This document shows, in pieces, positions 49,401-62,500 of a stretch of 64,000 nt of DNA. How positions within the stretch are numbered: position 1 is the first letter of the stretch; the number at the start of each line of letters is the position of its first letter. Origin of the DNA: Synchiropus splendidus (lineage: Eukaryota > Chordata > Actinopteri > Syngnathiformes > Callionymidae); the NCBI RefSeq assembly GCF_027744825.2, contig NC_071351.1, forward strand, positions 13,467,001 through 13,531,000. The letters run 5' to 3'. The notes beneath the pieces are model-generated. The model made no database searches. It saw only the letters and a program-made list of their open reading frames with translations, and had not been told where the DNA came from. The position numbers were made by a program, and so were the translations under genes.

Positions 49401-52050
49401 TAGTTTACAGGCTTTGTGTGTGGTGGGGACATTGTGCCCCTTGGCAAAAAAAGTGTGGCGGGGTTAGGGTTAGGTCAAAACTACTTCTAAACTGACGCCT
49501 ATTGCCTCGATGATGCAGGAATTCCAACTTGTTAGCCTGATTATTGCAGTGCCACCTCCAGCAGCGAGTAGAGTGGCCCATTTTGATCATTCTGCAATTC
49601 ATTCATCATTTTTGACTGGACTGAAAAGGAGCCAAAGATTTTAATTACGTAATGGCTGCTTGGGTTATAGCCAAGAAAAAGCGATAAGCTCTGTGAACTT
49701 GAACGCCCCATCACAAGACATGATTCCCACCATTGCAGAAGTAAAATAAAGTAAATGGTATGATATTAAAGGAATGTAAAGTGCAACTCAGTAGCTTGAA
49801 AACATGCTCACCGTGCACCCACACGTGTGCTTCCCATCCTATTGTGCTTTTTTTTCTTACACATCAGCACTTCTTTGCTTTCAATCCATCACATCCCATG
49901 AGAAATCTCCCTCTCTCTGCGTATTTCTCACCTCAAACTCTGGCCGTCCTCCAGATCTGGATCGACCCAACTGTAAATCTAATTTCCATGATTCTCTGTA
50001 GGGCTTTTAGTTTTACAGCCTTACACACAGCAAAGCAAACATGTCTGTTTGGTAGGGCTCTCTGTGGCACCGTGGCACTCAGAAAATGAAAACGCTGTCT
50101 TGGTCAGGACGGGAACGCTGCAGCGCGGCGCTTACTGATTAATAAGAAAGGCAAAAATATACTCGACAGTGTGCTGATGGTGTAATCTGAGTCTGGGTCT
50201 AAGGTTTCAATGCAACAAAGGAAGAGATATTAAAAGCCGGTGGAGAGTCTTTGTACTCCCTCAACTGGCAGACTGGTGCTGATCCTATTGGCTCTGCACT
50301 GTAACTGACAGTGATCACACAGATCTATGATCCTTTAACGCCTTAAGTTGTAAATCGATGTCACAAAAATGATTACTTTTACGAAGTTTTCAAGCCCCCG
50401 ATATTTTGGGAATAATTCTTCACACTAATAATCGACAAATCCATTGTGTGAGGGGGTCACGTAATCATTATGAGGGCTTTGACCCCTGATTTTATGAAAA
50501 ACAAGGCACATACAGAGTGATTTGTCGTCCATTCTAAACCTTTTTAAGTCAGTCTTGAGAGACTCAGCGTTGTGTTGTTGTGGAGAGCACCATCACTGTT
50601 AGCACTTGTGCTGTGTCTTCCTTCCATATGACCCGCAGACATGTTTAAAAACCCTCACACCGGATTATCATTTGGACTGATGGAACTTAGAGAAATCTTA
50701 ATAAAAATGAGGATGACTCCGACAGGTGTGCAAACATTTGATGAGAGCCGTCTATATAAGTCGATAGGCTCCTCCAGTCATTTTATTTCAGTTTCTTGCC
50801 CACTGTTTCCTCCATAAAATTCACTTTCCACTCTAATATAAAGTCATTAAAGGGCTGTTTATTGCAGGGATTCCGTTAGAAAGCAAAAATAATAGATGCC
50901 GTTTTCACGTTGCTCCAACACCTTTATTTATTTACAAGCGTTGTCCTGGAATCCCTTTCACCCAACAAAATTGCCTCATAAAGGAGCAAAGGTGGGAAAG
51001 CACAGCTCTTTTACTCAAACTGCACTGGAAATTAAGGTGACTGTGATAAGGCACATAACCTTCAGGTCCTGAATCAAACCTTCCGAGCACAACACTTGCG
51101 AGATAAGGTATCAAAGTCTTACGTGTGTGACTTTTACTTTCCTGGTTCCATTACGTATTTATCTCAGCCTTTGTCCACCTCCTTCTATTGTTCGGAGGAA
51201 TGGAAATGTTGCATGCAGGTTTAATTCCTGACGTTTCTTCTGTGCTTTTCCATTGTGCAGCGACAGAGTCTTGGAGAATACAGAGCTGACCTCTTTTCCC
51301 CTCATAAAAGTGAATTTAAATGGATGGACTTGTGTTCGTCTTCTTCCTGCTGCTTCTCATCATTCACTGCAGGATGAAAACACTCTTATGGAGTAACAGA
51401 GAAATGCATATTTCATTATTAAACTATAAGATGAAATGTTTTAACTTTGTGTGTTATTTTATTTTATATTATTTTCTGTCAGCACTTTATTCCAATTTTT
51501 ATTTTATATTATTTTCTGTCAGCACTTTATTCCAAAACACTTTCCTAGTTGGTGGGATCCCCACTGACCATGGCATTAAATTTGATTCTGAAGCGATTAT
51601 TTTCTTTCATGCTAGTCTTTTTATTCAGCAAAGAGCAAGGCTGAAACTTTTTCTGATTTTAATTGTATTTGTTTTCAAATGTCCAGTTCAGTAAATTCCA
51701 CCCAACTGTATTGGAAAGTACTTCCCGACAAAATAAATAAGAAATAAAAACAGGATCTACTCCAAGTCCAGGATGACAGGGCAACACTGACCCCTGATTT
51801 ATTTATTTTATTGAACTAGTATGTAAAGCAAATTTCAATAGGAGCTTCTCAGAATAGGCTGCCTCTGTTAGTAAAAATATATAATTGTTGACTGTTAAAA
51901 CCCCGCAAAGGGAATAAGAGACAGAAAGTAGGCGCATGAGTGAATATTAATATCCAGTCCTCCTGTGTAAATCCGCTGCTGATCGGCTGAACAGCCCATC
52001 TTGGCTGGGAACTGAGCGACCGGGGTGTTTTCCCAGCAGAACTCCCAGTG
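43500..52050. other. Intergenic region between card19 and wnk2
   Basis: About 8.5 kb without a supported exon on either strand. This is the place where NINJ1 lies in human, but no ninjurin-like membrane frame was seen. AT-rich blocks at about 43850-44150, 46010-46200 and 47080-47300; (GT)n at about 44496-44519; a T run at about 49110-49127; a GTTAGGGTTAGG-containing repeat-like patch near 49420-49490; a 40-base tandem duplication at 51456-51535. Confidence 0.65.
51456..51535. repeat. 40-base tandem duplication
   Basis: 51456-51495 and 51496-51535 are identical except for the first base (A versus T). The unit ends in CAGCACTTTATTCCAA. Confidence 0.95.
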
Positions 52051-52350
52051 CAGCAGCATGTGTGCGCTGTGGCAGCGCGAGCTTTGATTGGCCCGCAGGC
52101 TGCAGCCACTTCTATGGGCGTGGAAGCCAGTGAGCTGAATGAGACACATTTCTCTGCCACACCGGTACGCGAACCAAACGAGGGACGAGGATGACAAGCG
52201 GGCCACGCCGTCTCGATTAAGAACACCGTTTGGAACGCGTCGTTTTCGTGCTCCACTGACGCGAGCACAACTCGCAGGCGCAGGGACGCTCGGCTGCAGG
52301 AGGGATGCGATGACTCTGGAGGACGCAAACGTCGTTTAATATCCTCAACT
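52050..52350 (+). promoter_or_regulatory. wnk2: Probable wnk2 promoter
   Basis: CpG-rich stretch with an inverted CCAAT box (GATTGGC at 52086-52092) and a GC/CACCC-type box (GGGCGTGG at 52116-52123), upstream of a leader exon that ends in a good donor. No TATA box. Confidence 0.55.
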
Positions 52351-52550
52351 ATGTGGCTTTCGCGGGCTGAATATCGATTCGTTTGAGGTCTCGGAGTGGC
52401 TCCCCTCCATGAAAATGAGGGTAGTCGGCAGATAGGGCGTGATAAAGTCCACTGGTTGTCGTGAGCAGGCGGGTTAGCGTTAGCGGGGCTCGGAACCTGC
52501 CAGTTTGGCTCGTGTGTCGTGAGACCAGGTTCCTCTTTTCCAGCCCAAAG
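52250..52550 (+). other. wnk2: wnk2 untranslated exon 1 (5' end approximate)
   Basis: Ends in CCCAAAG before the donor GTAAGC at 52551. The matching acceptor CATCTGCAG at 52803-52811 gives a 261-base intron. It contains at least two short uORFs (52310-52339 and 52351-52386). The exon start is a guess. Confidence 0.55.
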
Positions 52551-52811
52551 GTAAGCGAACAACCACCGCAGTTAAACGCCACAGACATTCGTGCGTGTAT
52601 TTAACAGGACCACTAAACAAATCCAGAGCAGAGTTAGCTTCGCGTGAGCTAACTAACAGTGTTTTGGCTTAATTACTTGTGTTTACATGCACCTGCTTTT
52701 GTGTAAACTCCTCCAACGCGGGCTGTTCGACTTGTAGACGAGCAGGTTTTGCCAGACCTGACATTTCTTTTGAATTATTAATTAATCTCTGTGCTTACAT
52801 TTCATCTGCAG

Positions 52812-52950
52812 GTGTTTATTATTGGAAATCCCTCCATGAAAGAGTTGTTCGAGGCCTCTACTTTCACACTGCGTCACCTTGTGGACAAAGCAGGCATCGT
52901 TGTCAATTCTGGATGATGGACCACGTGACTTGGAAACCGTAAACTTCAAC
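52812..52950 (+). other. wnk2: wnk2 5' leader in exon 2, with uORFs
   Basis: From the acceptor to the start codon. Contains a 26-codon uORF at 52836-52916 and a 9-codon uORF at 52913-52942, both ending before the main ATG. An in-frame TGA at 52837-52839 rules out an upstream extension of the main frame in this exon. Confidence 0.6.
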
Positions 52951-53574
52951 ATGGAGGGTAGTGCTTACTCAGATGCTGCCCACAACCGCAAATCTCAGTG
53001 TCAACTGACTGTCAGCATGAATGAGGTTGGGGGTGAGGTCAATGCCAGCCTTCTGGACTCCGTTGTAAGAGGTGGGAGTGACCCCAGTTCCTACCCGTCC
53101 TCTTCTTACAAGGGGAATGTTCACCAGAGATTCATCCGGAGAAGCCTGTGGTTTTCAGAAAACGACGAGCAGGCCTTTGACCTGGCCGAATGTGAGGACA
53201 AGAGCAAAGTCTTCAACATAAACCTGCGGACGATTGTGGATCGAACACGGGAGACAAGTTGTGGCCTACAGCAAAGCTCCAGCACTGAAAGTCAGGGCAG
53301 GCAAAAGGATGGTGCCGTTGAAAGTGCCGGTGCAGATGAAGCCAGGGTGAAGGGTGGAGGTGCCTTAAACGCGTCGTGCAGTGATGGCGGGAAAACTGCC
53401 ATCAAAGCTGTGAGCGAGGAGAATGAAGAGGAGGCCGAGATGAAGGCTGTGTCCACATCTCCAGGGGGACGCTTCCTCAAATTTGACATTGAGCTGGGGA
53501 GAGGGTCTTTTAAGACGGTCTACAAGGGCCTTGATACGGAGACCTGGGTGGAGGTGGCCTGGTGCGAGTTGCAG
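52951..53574 (+). CDS. wnk2: wnk2 coding exon 1 (N-terminus and start of kinase)
   Basis: Residues 1-208. ATG at 52951 in strong context (AACATGG). A low-complexity, acidic N-terminus leads into [20 protein letters not shown] and VAWCELQ. Donor GTAAAT. Confidence 0.9.
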
Positions 53575-56500
53575 GTAAATATGCGACAAGTTGTAATCAA
53601 AAATTAAAATTCCGGTTTTGGCATGTATACACAAAATATAACTAGTCCTTATGGAAGTTTTTTGTGGCCCCTTTTCTATTATTTCTCCCTTCTGTTCATA
53701 TGTTGTTTTTTTAAGGTTTAACTTTGACACCATGTTGCCTTCCACTTCAGTGAACCACTCATCCGAGAGAGCAGAACAAGAACGCTTTGCCTCCAAACTA
53801 CTGTTATCTGTATAGTTTTGCAGCTTTACTTTTGAAAATAGACATTTCTGGAATTGAAACAGCATATCTTTTCCTTGCATGTTTTTTTGTGACATAATTA
53901 TCTGACACTGCTGTTCTCTAATAGCCAGATAAACCTCCCCTCAGTAGACGTCATGTCTGAGCTAGATAAGTCATGCAAGTGCGCTTCTCTGAAACTTGTT
54001 ACCCAAACATATTATCAGTGACAAAGCCAAGTAGTACTGGCAATTGAATTCTGTCCAAGAAAGGTTTTATTTATTGCTGCACTTGTCAGTGTTTGCTGAA
54101 TTGATGGTGTGGTTTTCAGACTTCCTAAGTCCCTCTTGTGTAATGGTGATGTCTTCAGCAGGCTGTCCATCATTAGGACTCCCTTGAGGCAATTGTGAGT
54201 GGCGGACATTTTTATTGGCTAACATTGAACACCAGACGGTCGCGGTGTCAACAATGAAATCTAATGACCAGAAACTTCCCCGCTCTGTCCTGTAAGGCAG
54301 TGCTCATACGCACCAACATCATCAGCTTAGACGGCGCTCAGGTATTAACTAATTATTTTCGTCCATTTGAGACTACAGCGGGGATTATCTGTCTCTCTCT
54401 CTCTCCCAGGAAGCTTAAGGGGGACCACAGTAAGCATGACTGGCCCTCTTTGAAATAGAGAAAACCTGTGCTGTGATTCTTTTATGATTCAGATGAAAGT
54501 CTTTGAGCATTTTTTGTCCCTTGCTCAGCTGATACTCAAGTGATGGTGGGCAGACTTATAGGTGCAAGCAGTGCAGGAGCTTCTTGTGTGTTTCTGGAAC
54601 AGGCGAGTATATTATTACCCCCCTTCCTGTGCAACAGGAGGTTGCCTGACAGGAAGCAGCTGAATTGCTCTGTCGCCTGCTGGGAGCCGTGTGGCTGTCC
54701 TCAGGATTCAACGATGCTTCATCTGGGCAACTGAACCAGTCAGCCGAGATAATTCACATACCACCCACAGCATGTTTTTCTGCTGCAACATCACATTTTT
54801 CATACCTCAAATCTCCTCACAACTTTGAATCATGGTCCCGACGCTCGCTGGATGACTTCATTGGCTTGATGATGTCATGCAGAGTGATAGTAGTGGTGAG
54901 CAATCCAGTGTCTGTCAGCATAATAACACCAGGCTCCAATTGAACTGAGAAGATGAAAGCATGTGAGGCAGGAAGCAATTTACTGTCTTTTATTCTTCCC
55001 CAGTGACCCGTAGTAAAACTCCCTCTAGTGGACTGCCAATAATGGATGTTAATCACAACTCAACCACTCCTTTTGGAGTTTTGACAAATGGTAGATATTA
55101 ATGATAGTTTTGTCATTGTCAATCTGTCAAAATTTGACACTTAAATACCTCATAAAATTACATTTCGTGGGGGTGATATATAATATATTTTTATTTTTTA
55201 TTCGTTTCCTAAGTTGTTCTCTCAAAAATGTTAGGACTCAAAGCGAGATAAAGAGGCTATTTTGAAGCAGCCGCCTGACCTTCTTGTTTGCAGCACTGTC
55301 AGTTTGGGTTTCCAGTTCATCCCCCTATTGAAACATTACTGATGATGTTGCAGGTTTTCACTTGTCCATAAACAACTTTGGTTCACTGCGTTACAGACTG
55401 GGAACGCTCCCGTTTTCGTCCTCTACATCTTGCATTTGGTTTTTTTTTTCCATTCAGTTAAATCAGCTTCAGCAAGTAATGTCAGTATCAGTTTTATTGC
55501 CATGGTCTATCTATCTATCTACCTATCTACCTACCTACCTACCTACCTACCTACCTACCTCAATCAATTCTACAATATACACTATTGGCCAGTACATTTT
55601 TTAAAATGCCTTCCTGTTCAGCACTTTTCCTGATACTTTTGATCACACTCAGTCACTGTTGCTATCCCCTTTTTAATCTTCCTGCTTGCAGCAGAGAGGA
55701 AGTTTTTTTTTTTTTTGCAGTGACATTTATAGCTGGTTAGCGTCACGTGTTTGTTGTTGAAAATCTTGTCTTATTTGGAGATGTACGACCAAGGGATATA
55801 GTGGTTGAAATACAGAGGTTATCGACATCAGTTGCACAATACATTTAAGATCAGAGGCTTCACCTGGATTCTAATGACATCGAGTTTAGCGAACAGTAAA
55901 TGTTTTTATTTGATTCGATATGAAACCTGTTCTTCTGCTTCCTTTTTACATGCCATTGCGTGTTTATGTTGGCGCAGTGAAGTAGCCTCGATTGATCGGC
56001 CGAAAGAGGTATGCTGAAGCTTGTAAAGCTGCTCAGGGATTAATCTGCTAGCTGAATGTTGAATGTAAATGTGGTTATTCAATAAAATAGCCATGTTATA
56101 TCTTGATCAATAATCTCAACCGGACCGCCTGGGTAAAGATGGTGTTCGTTCAGATGAAAGTATGCTGTGTTGTTCCTCCCTCCGCCCATCCCATCTCCAG
56201 TGTCGGACTGCAATGTTTTCATTCTTTGAGGATCATTGTGTGCTGGTTGTTGATTCTAATCTTTCAATGGAGTCCTTCTGCCGACTGTTCTCTGAAGGGC
56301 TTACTTCAGACTTCAGTTTTGTTATGATGTTCAGTGGGCAGGTTGTAGTGCGGCAGTTTAAGTTCAGGTTTCAGCTTGTGTATCCAGGAAGGGTATCACG
56401 GCAGGGATATGCATCTGTCCTCTTCATACCATTTGGTGGAGGTTTTGACTTGCTGCTGAATGTTGGATCAGATTCAATCACATTAATTTGTCTTCGTGAG

Positions 56501-59500
56501 CAGACTGTCGCTTGGATTTCATTGAAAAGCAATCTTGACTTGAGCTGTAGTCATGAGGATCAGACAATGCTATCAATATGTAATGTGGCCTGATGTGTCC
56601 TCGCCACTTGAAAATGAATCAATATTTGTTAACCTTTGAGGGACAGAACACTCAAAGTGGCGTAATCTCCCTTTTAAATAGAGGGCACCAATCATCTTAT
56701 CTTCTCTGCTGCCGCTGTCAGTCAATAGCTGTATTTATTTCAGTCCTGGGGCCAAATGCGGCCCTTTGCTTGTACAAGTGAGATATTTTATAGTCATTTT
56801 TGTCCTTCCAAAGTACATTTAAAAATGTTCCAGATGGTTGTTTGCCAATGGATAGAGGAAGTAGCGTGTAGGAAGAGTCTGTTATTCAGTCCTTCAGGCT
56901 ATTTTTGTTTGACTATACGGCACATTTCAGAGAAGTTTGCTTTCGATTAGATGCATAAGCACGCACATCTGAATCTTTCACATCATGCTTTCGCAGATCA
57001 GAATGCATTTGTTGAGACTGTGGGAAAACCTCTGTAGCAAACCTCTTTCTTAGGGCCCACATTAACCAACTGCTCATCGATGATTGAATGAACTTGAGTG
57101 TTCTTTCTGAAATGTTCCATCATTCTCTTCAGAGCTTGTTGCACTTGATTCCTTCTCTCTTGCTCTCCGTTTTCCTCGCAGTGTGCCAACTCTGAATTGT
57201 ACGAGAGAGAGTATTTGACTGTTCGTAAGTGCTCTGCAACAAAACTCCTGTCCAGTGTGTCCCCGGTGTCTCGTTCTATTTAGCTGGCCAGGCTCCATGA
57301 ATTATGTATTTTGAAGGGTATTGAGTTGTTCACAGTTCAAATATTGAGGTCGGTAGAACTGGAACATCACTCTAAAGCAGTTTTGGGTTTGTGCATGACT
57401 CCTGCGCTTCAGCAATCATTTTGGAAAGGTGACTCACCATGGAAAGTGGAAACACAATTTCTTATTCTGAACAAGATTTTCCATCTGTGGCCAAAGTTCT
57501 CCTTGCACACCATTGTCTTTCCTACATCTACTCCCCATTGCTCATTTAAAAACTTATATCATTGATTTCCCAAACGTGCTGGGGAGTGAAATTTTCCTAA
57601 TGGCTTCTGTCTTCCCCCTGAACAATACGAGTGTCACAACATCTCATTAGCCACCGTAATCCTTCTCGGAATTCAAGAAAGTAATTTGTAAATGAACTTG
57701 CAGCACCTCGGCTTCCTGCTTAAACTTTGTGGTATGAGGTCTCCACCTCATAAACATTCTTGTTATCTTCAACACTAATCTAGTTATGCAACGGTGAGTG
57801 AAAATAAGAACATTAGTTTAGCCTAACCTGCTTTTCGTCTTGTATGGATGCTGTTGTGGCGCTGATTTGCTTTGTGCTTGTTTACGTCTGTTTAAGAGGG
57901 AGAGCGGGTGAACTGGCATCGCTGCCGCTCTCTACTCATAGACTGGGCATTTTCTGCGGAGTCACTGTTTGGTTAACTGCACCCTCACTGTGCTTATGTA
58001 ACAACCCCAACCTGAACAGTGATGGGCCTGCAGTAATTCATGGATCACTGTGTTCTTCGTTTTATGATAAAGGTTTTACAATCGTGCAGTGAAAATCTGA
58101 AGTTGCCTTTGAATCCCCAGATTTTTGGAGTTAAAAAAAAAAACCCTTCTCTTGCCTGTGTGGAGTCAGAGTGTTTTGCTGAATCAAGTCTGTCCCTGGC
58201 TCGGTGCCCCCACTGCAGCAGCTGATGGAGTGCTCTCAGGAGGAATGACCAGACTGCAACATTCAGCTCGGGGCATTGGACAGTTAGGATCGTTGTGGAG
58301 ATAAAGGGTTGGGAATGATAAATTATGATCATGTAAGGGTCTTGGAGTTTTAATGGGCTGTTAGTCAGGAAAAGAGAAAGTTGTGTCTCTAACCTTGTGG
58401 GGACCTCTCATTGCTGTAACGCTTTCCTCAGCCTCTCACCCTAAACCTAACCATCCAAAACGTATGGCTAACCTTAACCAGGATCCTTAGCCAAACTTAA
58501 CCTAAGGACTCGTCTTTTGTTTTTTTTTTTTACTTTTTCTTTCTCAAATTGAGACTTATGTGTCTTTGCAAGGATACATCCCCACAAGGATAGCTATACG
58601 TATACACATTTCATGAACCAATTGCAAGACTGTTAATCGGATTATATAGTGTTATATATTATATTATTATATACCCGCTATTTATCTAACCATTCTCTTT
58701 GAAAATGTGGAACTTCAACAGTTGCACAGTGTCTTCATGTGTCTGTGTAATTATAATTTTCTGCTTTTGGGTTTCATCAATAAAGTAATTTGTAGCGTCA
58801 TGCAGATGAAATATTCACATGAATCATGGATCCTTCTCAATAACCTTACATTCCAAGTGCTGTGCATGTTGAAACATTAATGAGGGAATCCGTTTATTCT
58901 TAACATAAATGGAGTAATTAACAAATTGCTGAATGCACTGGTATTCCTATCCTCCAGGAAAGTTGCTGGACAAACCATTAAGTCTCGTTGTGCAAACAGT
59001 AACACAGAATTTTAATCTCAGCCTGCTCCATTAGTCTGTTGTCCATTACATAATAAGCATTAGTCTGAAGCAACACGTTTTTGTTTCCCTTTATCTGTGT
59101 CACTGCAAGATTTGTTTGCTTGCATCGCAAGACTTTGAAAGAAAAGAGGTTTACAGGAGGTTTATTTGCTTTAATCCATGTTGGCTGACTTGCAGTCACA
59201 GTCAGCCAGACACATTATAGACTACAAGCACACCTTTATTCAGTGTAACTAGGCCAACTTGACATTGGACATGTCCAGTGACATCATTTAGTTTGTTTTC
59301 CCCAGCAGCTGATAGTAAAGTTAGGTCTGTCTCTCCTCTGTCTTGATTCTGAACTGATATCCATTGCACAACAAGATGTTTTAATGAATCGCGAGAAAGT
59401 ATTCATTTTGCAATTTGCTTGTATGAGATTTAAGATTGACATTGTCGCAGCTTTAAAGCTTATAAATCCTGAGGTCTCTTGCTGTTTGGGTGCACACAAA

Positions 59501-62500
59501 TATACTTGTATCACATCTGGAAAGTAGGTCAAGCTTGAGAGGGTGAGCTGTACCTGCTTCGGCTTTGACCACCAGACGAAAACCTACTACCTTCTTAAAA
59601 GGCTGTGACCCTATATTGCTGTGTTTTGGACATGAAAGGTAGTTTTCTATAGTGACTGAATAAATCCTATCATTTGATAATTGAAAGAACCTAATAATCT
59701 CAACAGAGGGACATTTGTTGAAGCCCATTCAGGCGGCAATTATTTGTGCATAAACAGTCTTAGTCAGTTGTGACACGTTTGTGTTTTTGCTTGTTGGCTT
59801 AGCTGTCGAGGGTTTTATACGCTACTCAGGCTTGTTGACATGGTGTTTGAATCCTAATCTCCTTCACGTTATTGTCGCTAATGTGCTTTTTCTTGATAAA
59901 GGATCATGGCTAATGTAGCAGCGTAGCCAGGAATGAGGAGCTCAAAGGGTAATGTCGGTGTGGAGGATTTTGGGGATGTGAAGGCCACTTAAGGGGCCGA
60001 ACATATGAATCATGGCACCTGCCTTCACATCAGGCGGTGTTTCACAAAAATTGCTATTATGGTGATGACCCACTGGACCTAGAGCTGTCATTGTTGGACC
60101 TCATGTTGACCTCTTCATGATTAAAAATAAAGAATATAGGCCCTCACTTTGTCACTGGACGTTCGATGGCAGGCTGTGCATTTCAGACCTGGGCCTTCAG
60201 TGATGTCCTCCCATATCCCCACCACAAAAAATATAAAATAAAATGAAGATGTTTCAGTCAGAATGCACTATTTTCTCTAGACTGTTGGGTGCTTCAATGC
60301 AACATGGATGCATATCACCCATGCAGACTTCAACAAAGATGCGCCATTCTTTGATATTTCTGCCTCATGACAGCAGAAGAGCAATATATTTTAGTGCAAT
60401 TATTGAAGTACTGAGTGTGTGTTTCGTTGCTGTCGGAGACTTCGCTAAATGGCCCTCCCATAGACAGACTCCTTCCTTGGGTGGAACACGTGTAAATCAA
60501 GCCTGAGAAACAGGCTGGTCGGTTGAACCCAATTCCTGGAAAGAGCTCCTTGGAAATATGTATTATGAGGTTCCTGATGACAGTTTTAGGTCACAGGTTA
60601 GGCACCATTGCAAGACAAGCAGCTGAACAGAAGGTGCTTCTTCTCGAACAAGGTGTCTCCTCTGCAAGTGTGAGAGCATCTTTTTTAGTGTGGTGTCATC
60701 ATTTAACTAGTACCTACTTACTTTTCTTTTCTGCTTGCTTCGTTGTTTTGATATTCTTTTTACATTGTTTGCAACAAGGGAGTAGCGCTCAAATCTCGCT
60801 GTACACTGTACAAGGACAATAAATGCTATTCTATTCTAAGTAAATGCTTATAAACTAGCTTTATTTCCTGATAGGATTACATCACACTACCACTGTCATT
60901 CACATGTCTTGCCCGTAGGTGGTTTGCTGATCCTTTTTGTATACCTGTCAGGGAAGTGACTTTTCCTCTGGCATTTTTCTGTGTGTGTATCATGCCATGC
61001 TCTGTGCAACACATCGAAAACTACCAGTGACTTTGAATTATGCAGGAGCCTGGTCAAAAGAATAGGAAAGAAATGGATGTGTGTTTAGAGGGCAGAGTTT
61101 GATGGTGGTTTGGGATGAATAATCATTTAAATAGTGGATGGAGAGTCTGTGTTAGCTTCAGAATACTTAAATAAAACTCAAACCACAAAGGTTTAATCTC
61201 AGTTGTTGCTTCACACCTAAATATATCAGCCATGTGCTTCAAATGTACAGTGTTGCCTCTGTTTTGTAAAGAGAGCATTTGGGGATAACCCTGAACAACT
61301 TGGGCGGCCTCTGCCTTTCACTGCTGCGTGTCTCAGAAAAGGTTCACTGCAGAAGTGAATTATTCATGGGACTTCAGAGGAGTGCTGCGAAATTCCCCAC
61401 CCCCCGCACATACTTGCACAGAAAACCTGATATGCCACAATCACATGTGCACATCATGCCGTCATTATCACAAGGTTATTACTCGCGCACAGTACAACAA
61501 ACCACCTTTCAAGTGTTTTTGTTTTTGCCTGGTCCAAACCCAAATGGTTCAACAAGGTTTGAATAATCTAATTTCTGAATCTGATTAGTTTGTTTTCAAC
61601 AATTCTCATATGTCCTAGACTTCCAATGAGAGTCGGTTTCCTTATCCAAGTGCTGAGATCTGGTGCAACAAGCTTCGACTTGCAAGTGGAGGATGTTTAG
61701 CTCCACATGGTGGGGAGTGAATTGTCAGCGGTGGCAGCAACAGAACTGCATCTTTGTGCAGGGGGGTGATGGAGAAGGGAGTGGTTGGTTTGAGGGGTGC
61801 AAAGAGGGAGATGGATTGCAGATGTGGGGGAGGGGGAGAGCGAAAAGGCAGGAGGATGAGAACGCAGGCGAGGAAAAGGAAGATAGATGTGTGCGATCGA
61901 TGACATGTAGCATTTAGCTGCAGCGTGTAAAGGGTGTGACCATGGCAATGTCTGGGAGTGCTCTCCCTCGCTTCACTCAGATGAGATGCAGAGGTTATTG
62001 GTTATTAATTACACATGATAAATTTATTTCCTGATTTAGAAAGCTACCCATCTGGATCCCACCGCTGCTGCCGCCCCCCATCCTTCTGGCAGTTAACTAA
62101 TTGTCAGGTTTTATTGGCATATGGCCTTATTAAAGTGCACAATTTACACCAAGAGTTTCGTCGTCTGTTGAATCAGTGTGTGATTTTGTGCTTCAATACT
62201 GAACGCTTCTGGCTGCAAATAGAGGTCTTGATGTTTCCCAAATATTAATACTGAAAACATAAACACATAAGCTCAAGTCATTTATTCATGAACTCGGATT
62301 TGCTAGCCCCCGACTGTGTCGCAACATATAAGGTGACCTAAAAAAACAAGAAAAAAAAAAAACAGAAGAGGCTGCACTACATGATTGTGAGGTAATCCCC
62401 CGGATTCAAGTGTCTGGATCTTCTATCTTAATTCTTTTCTGTTGAGTTGTTCAAGTGGGTGGAGAAATGGCAGGTCTCTTGATAAAGTTTGCTCTGCAAT

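Noticed and set aside
51849..52562. 237-codon minus-strand frame over the wnk2 promoter
   Set aside because: No recognisable domain; open because of local GC-rich composition.
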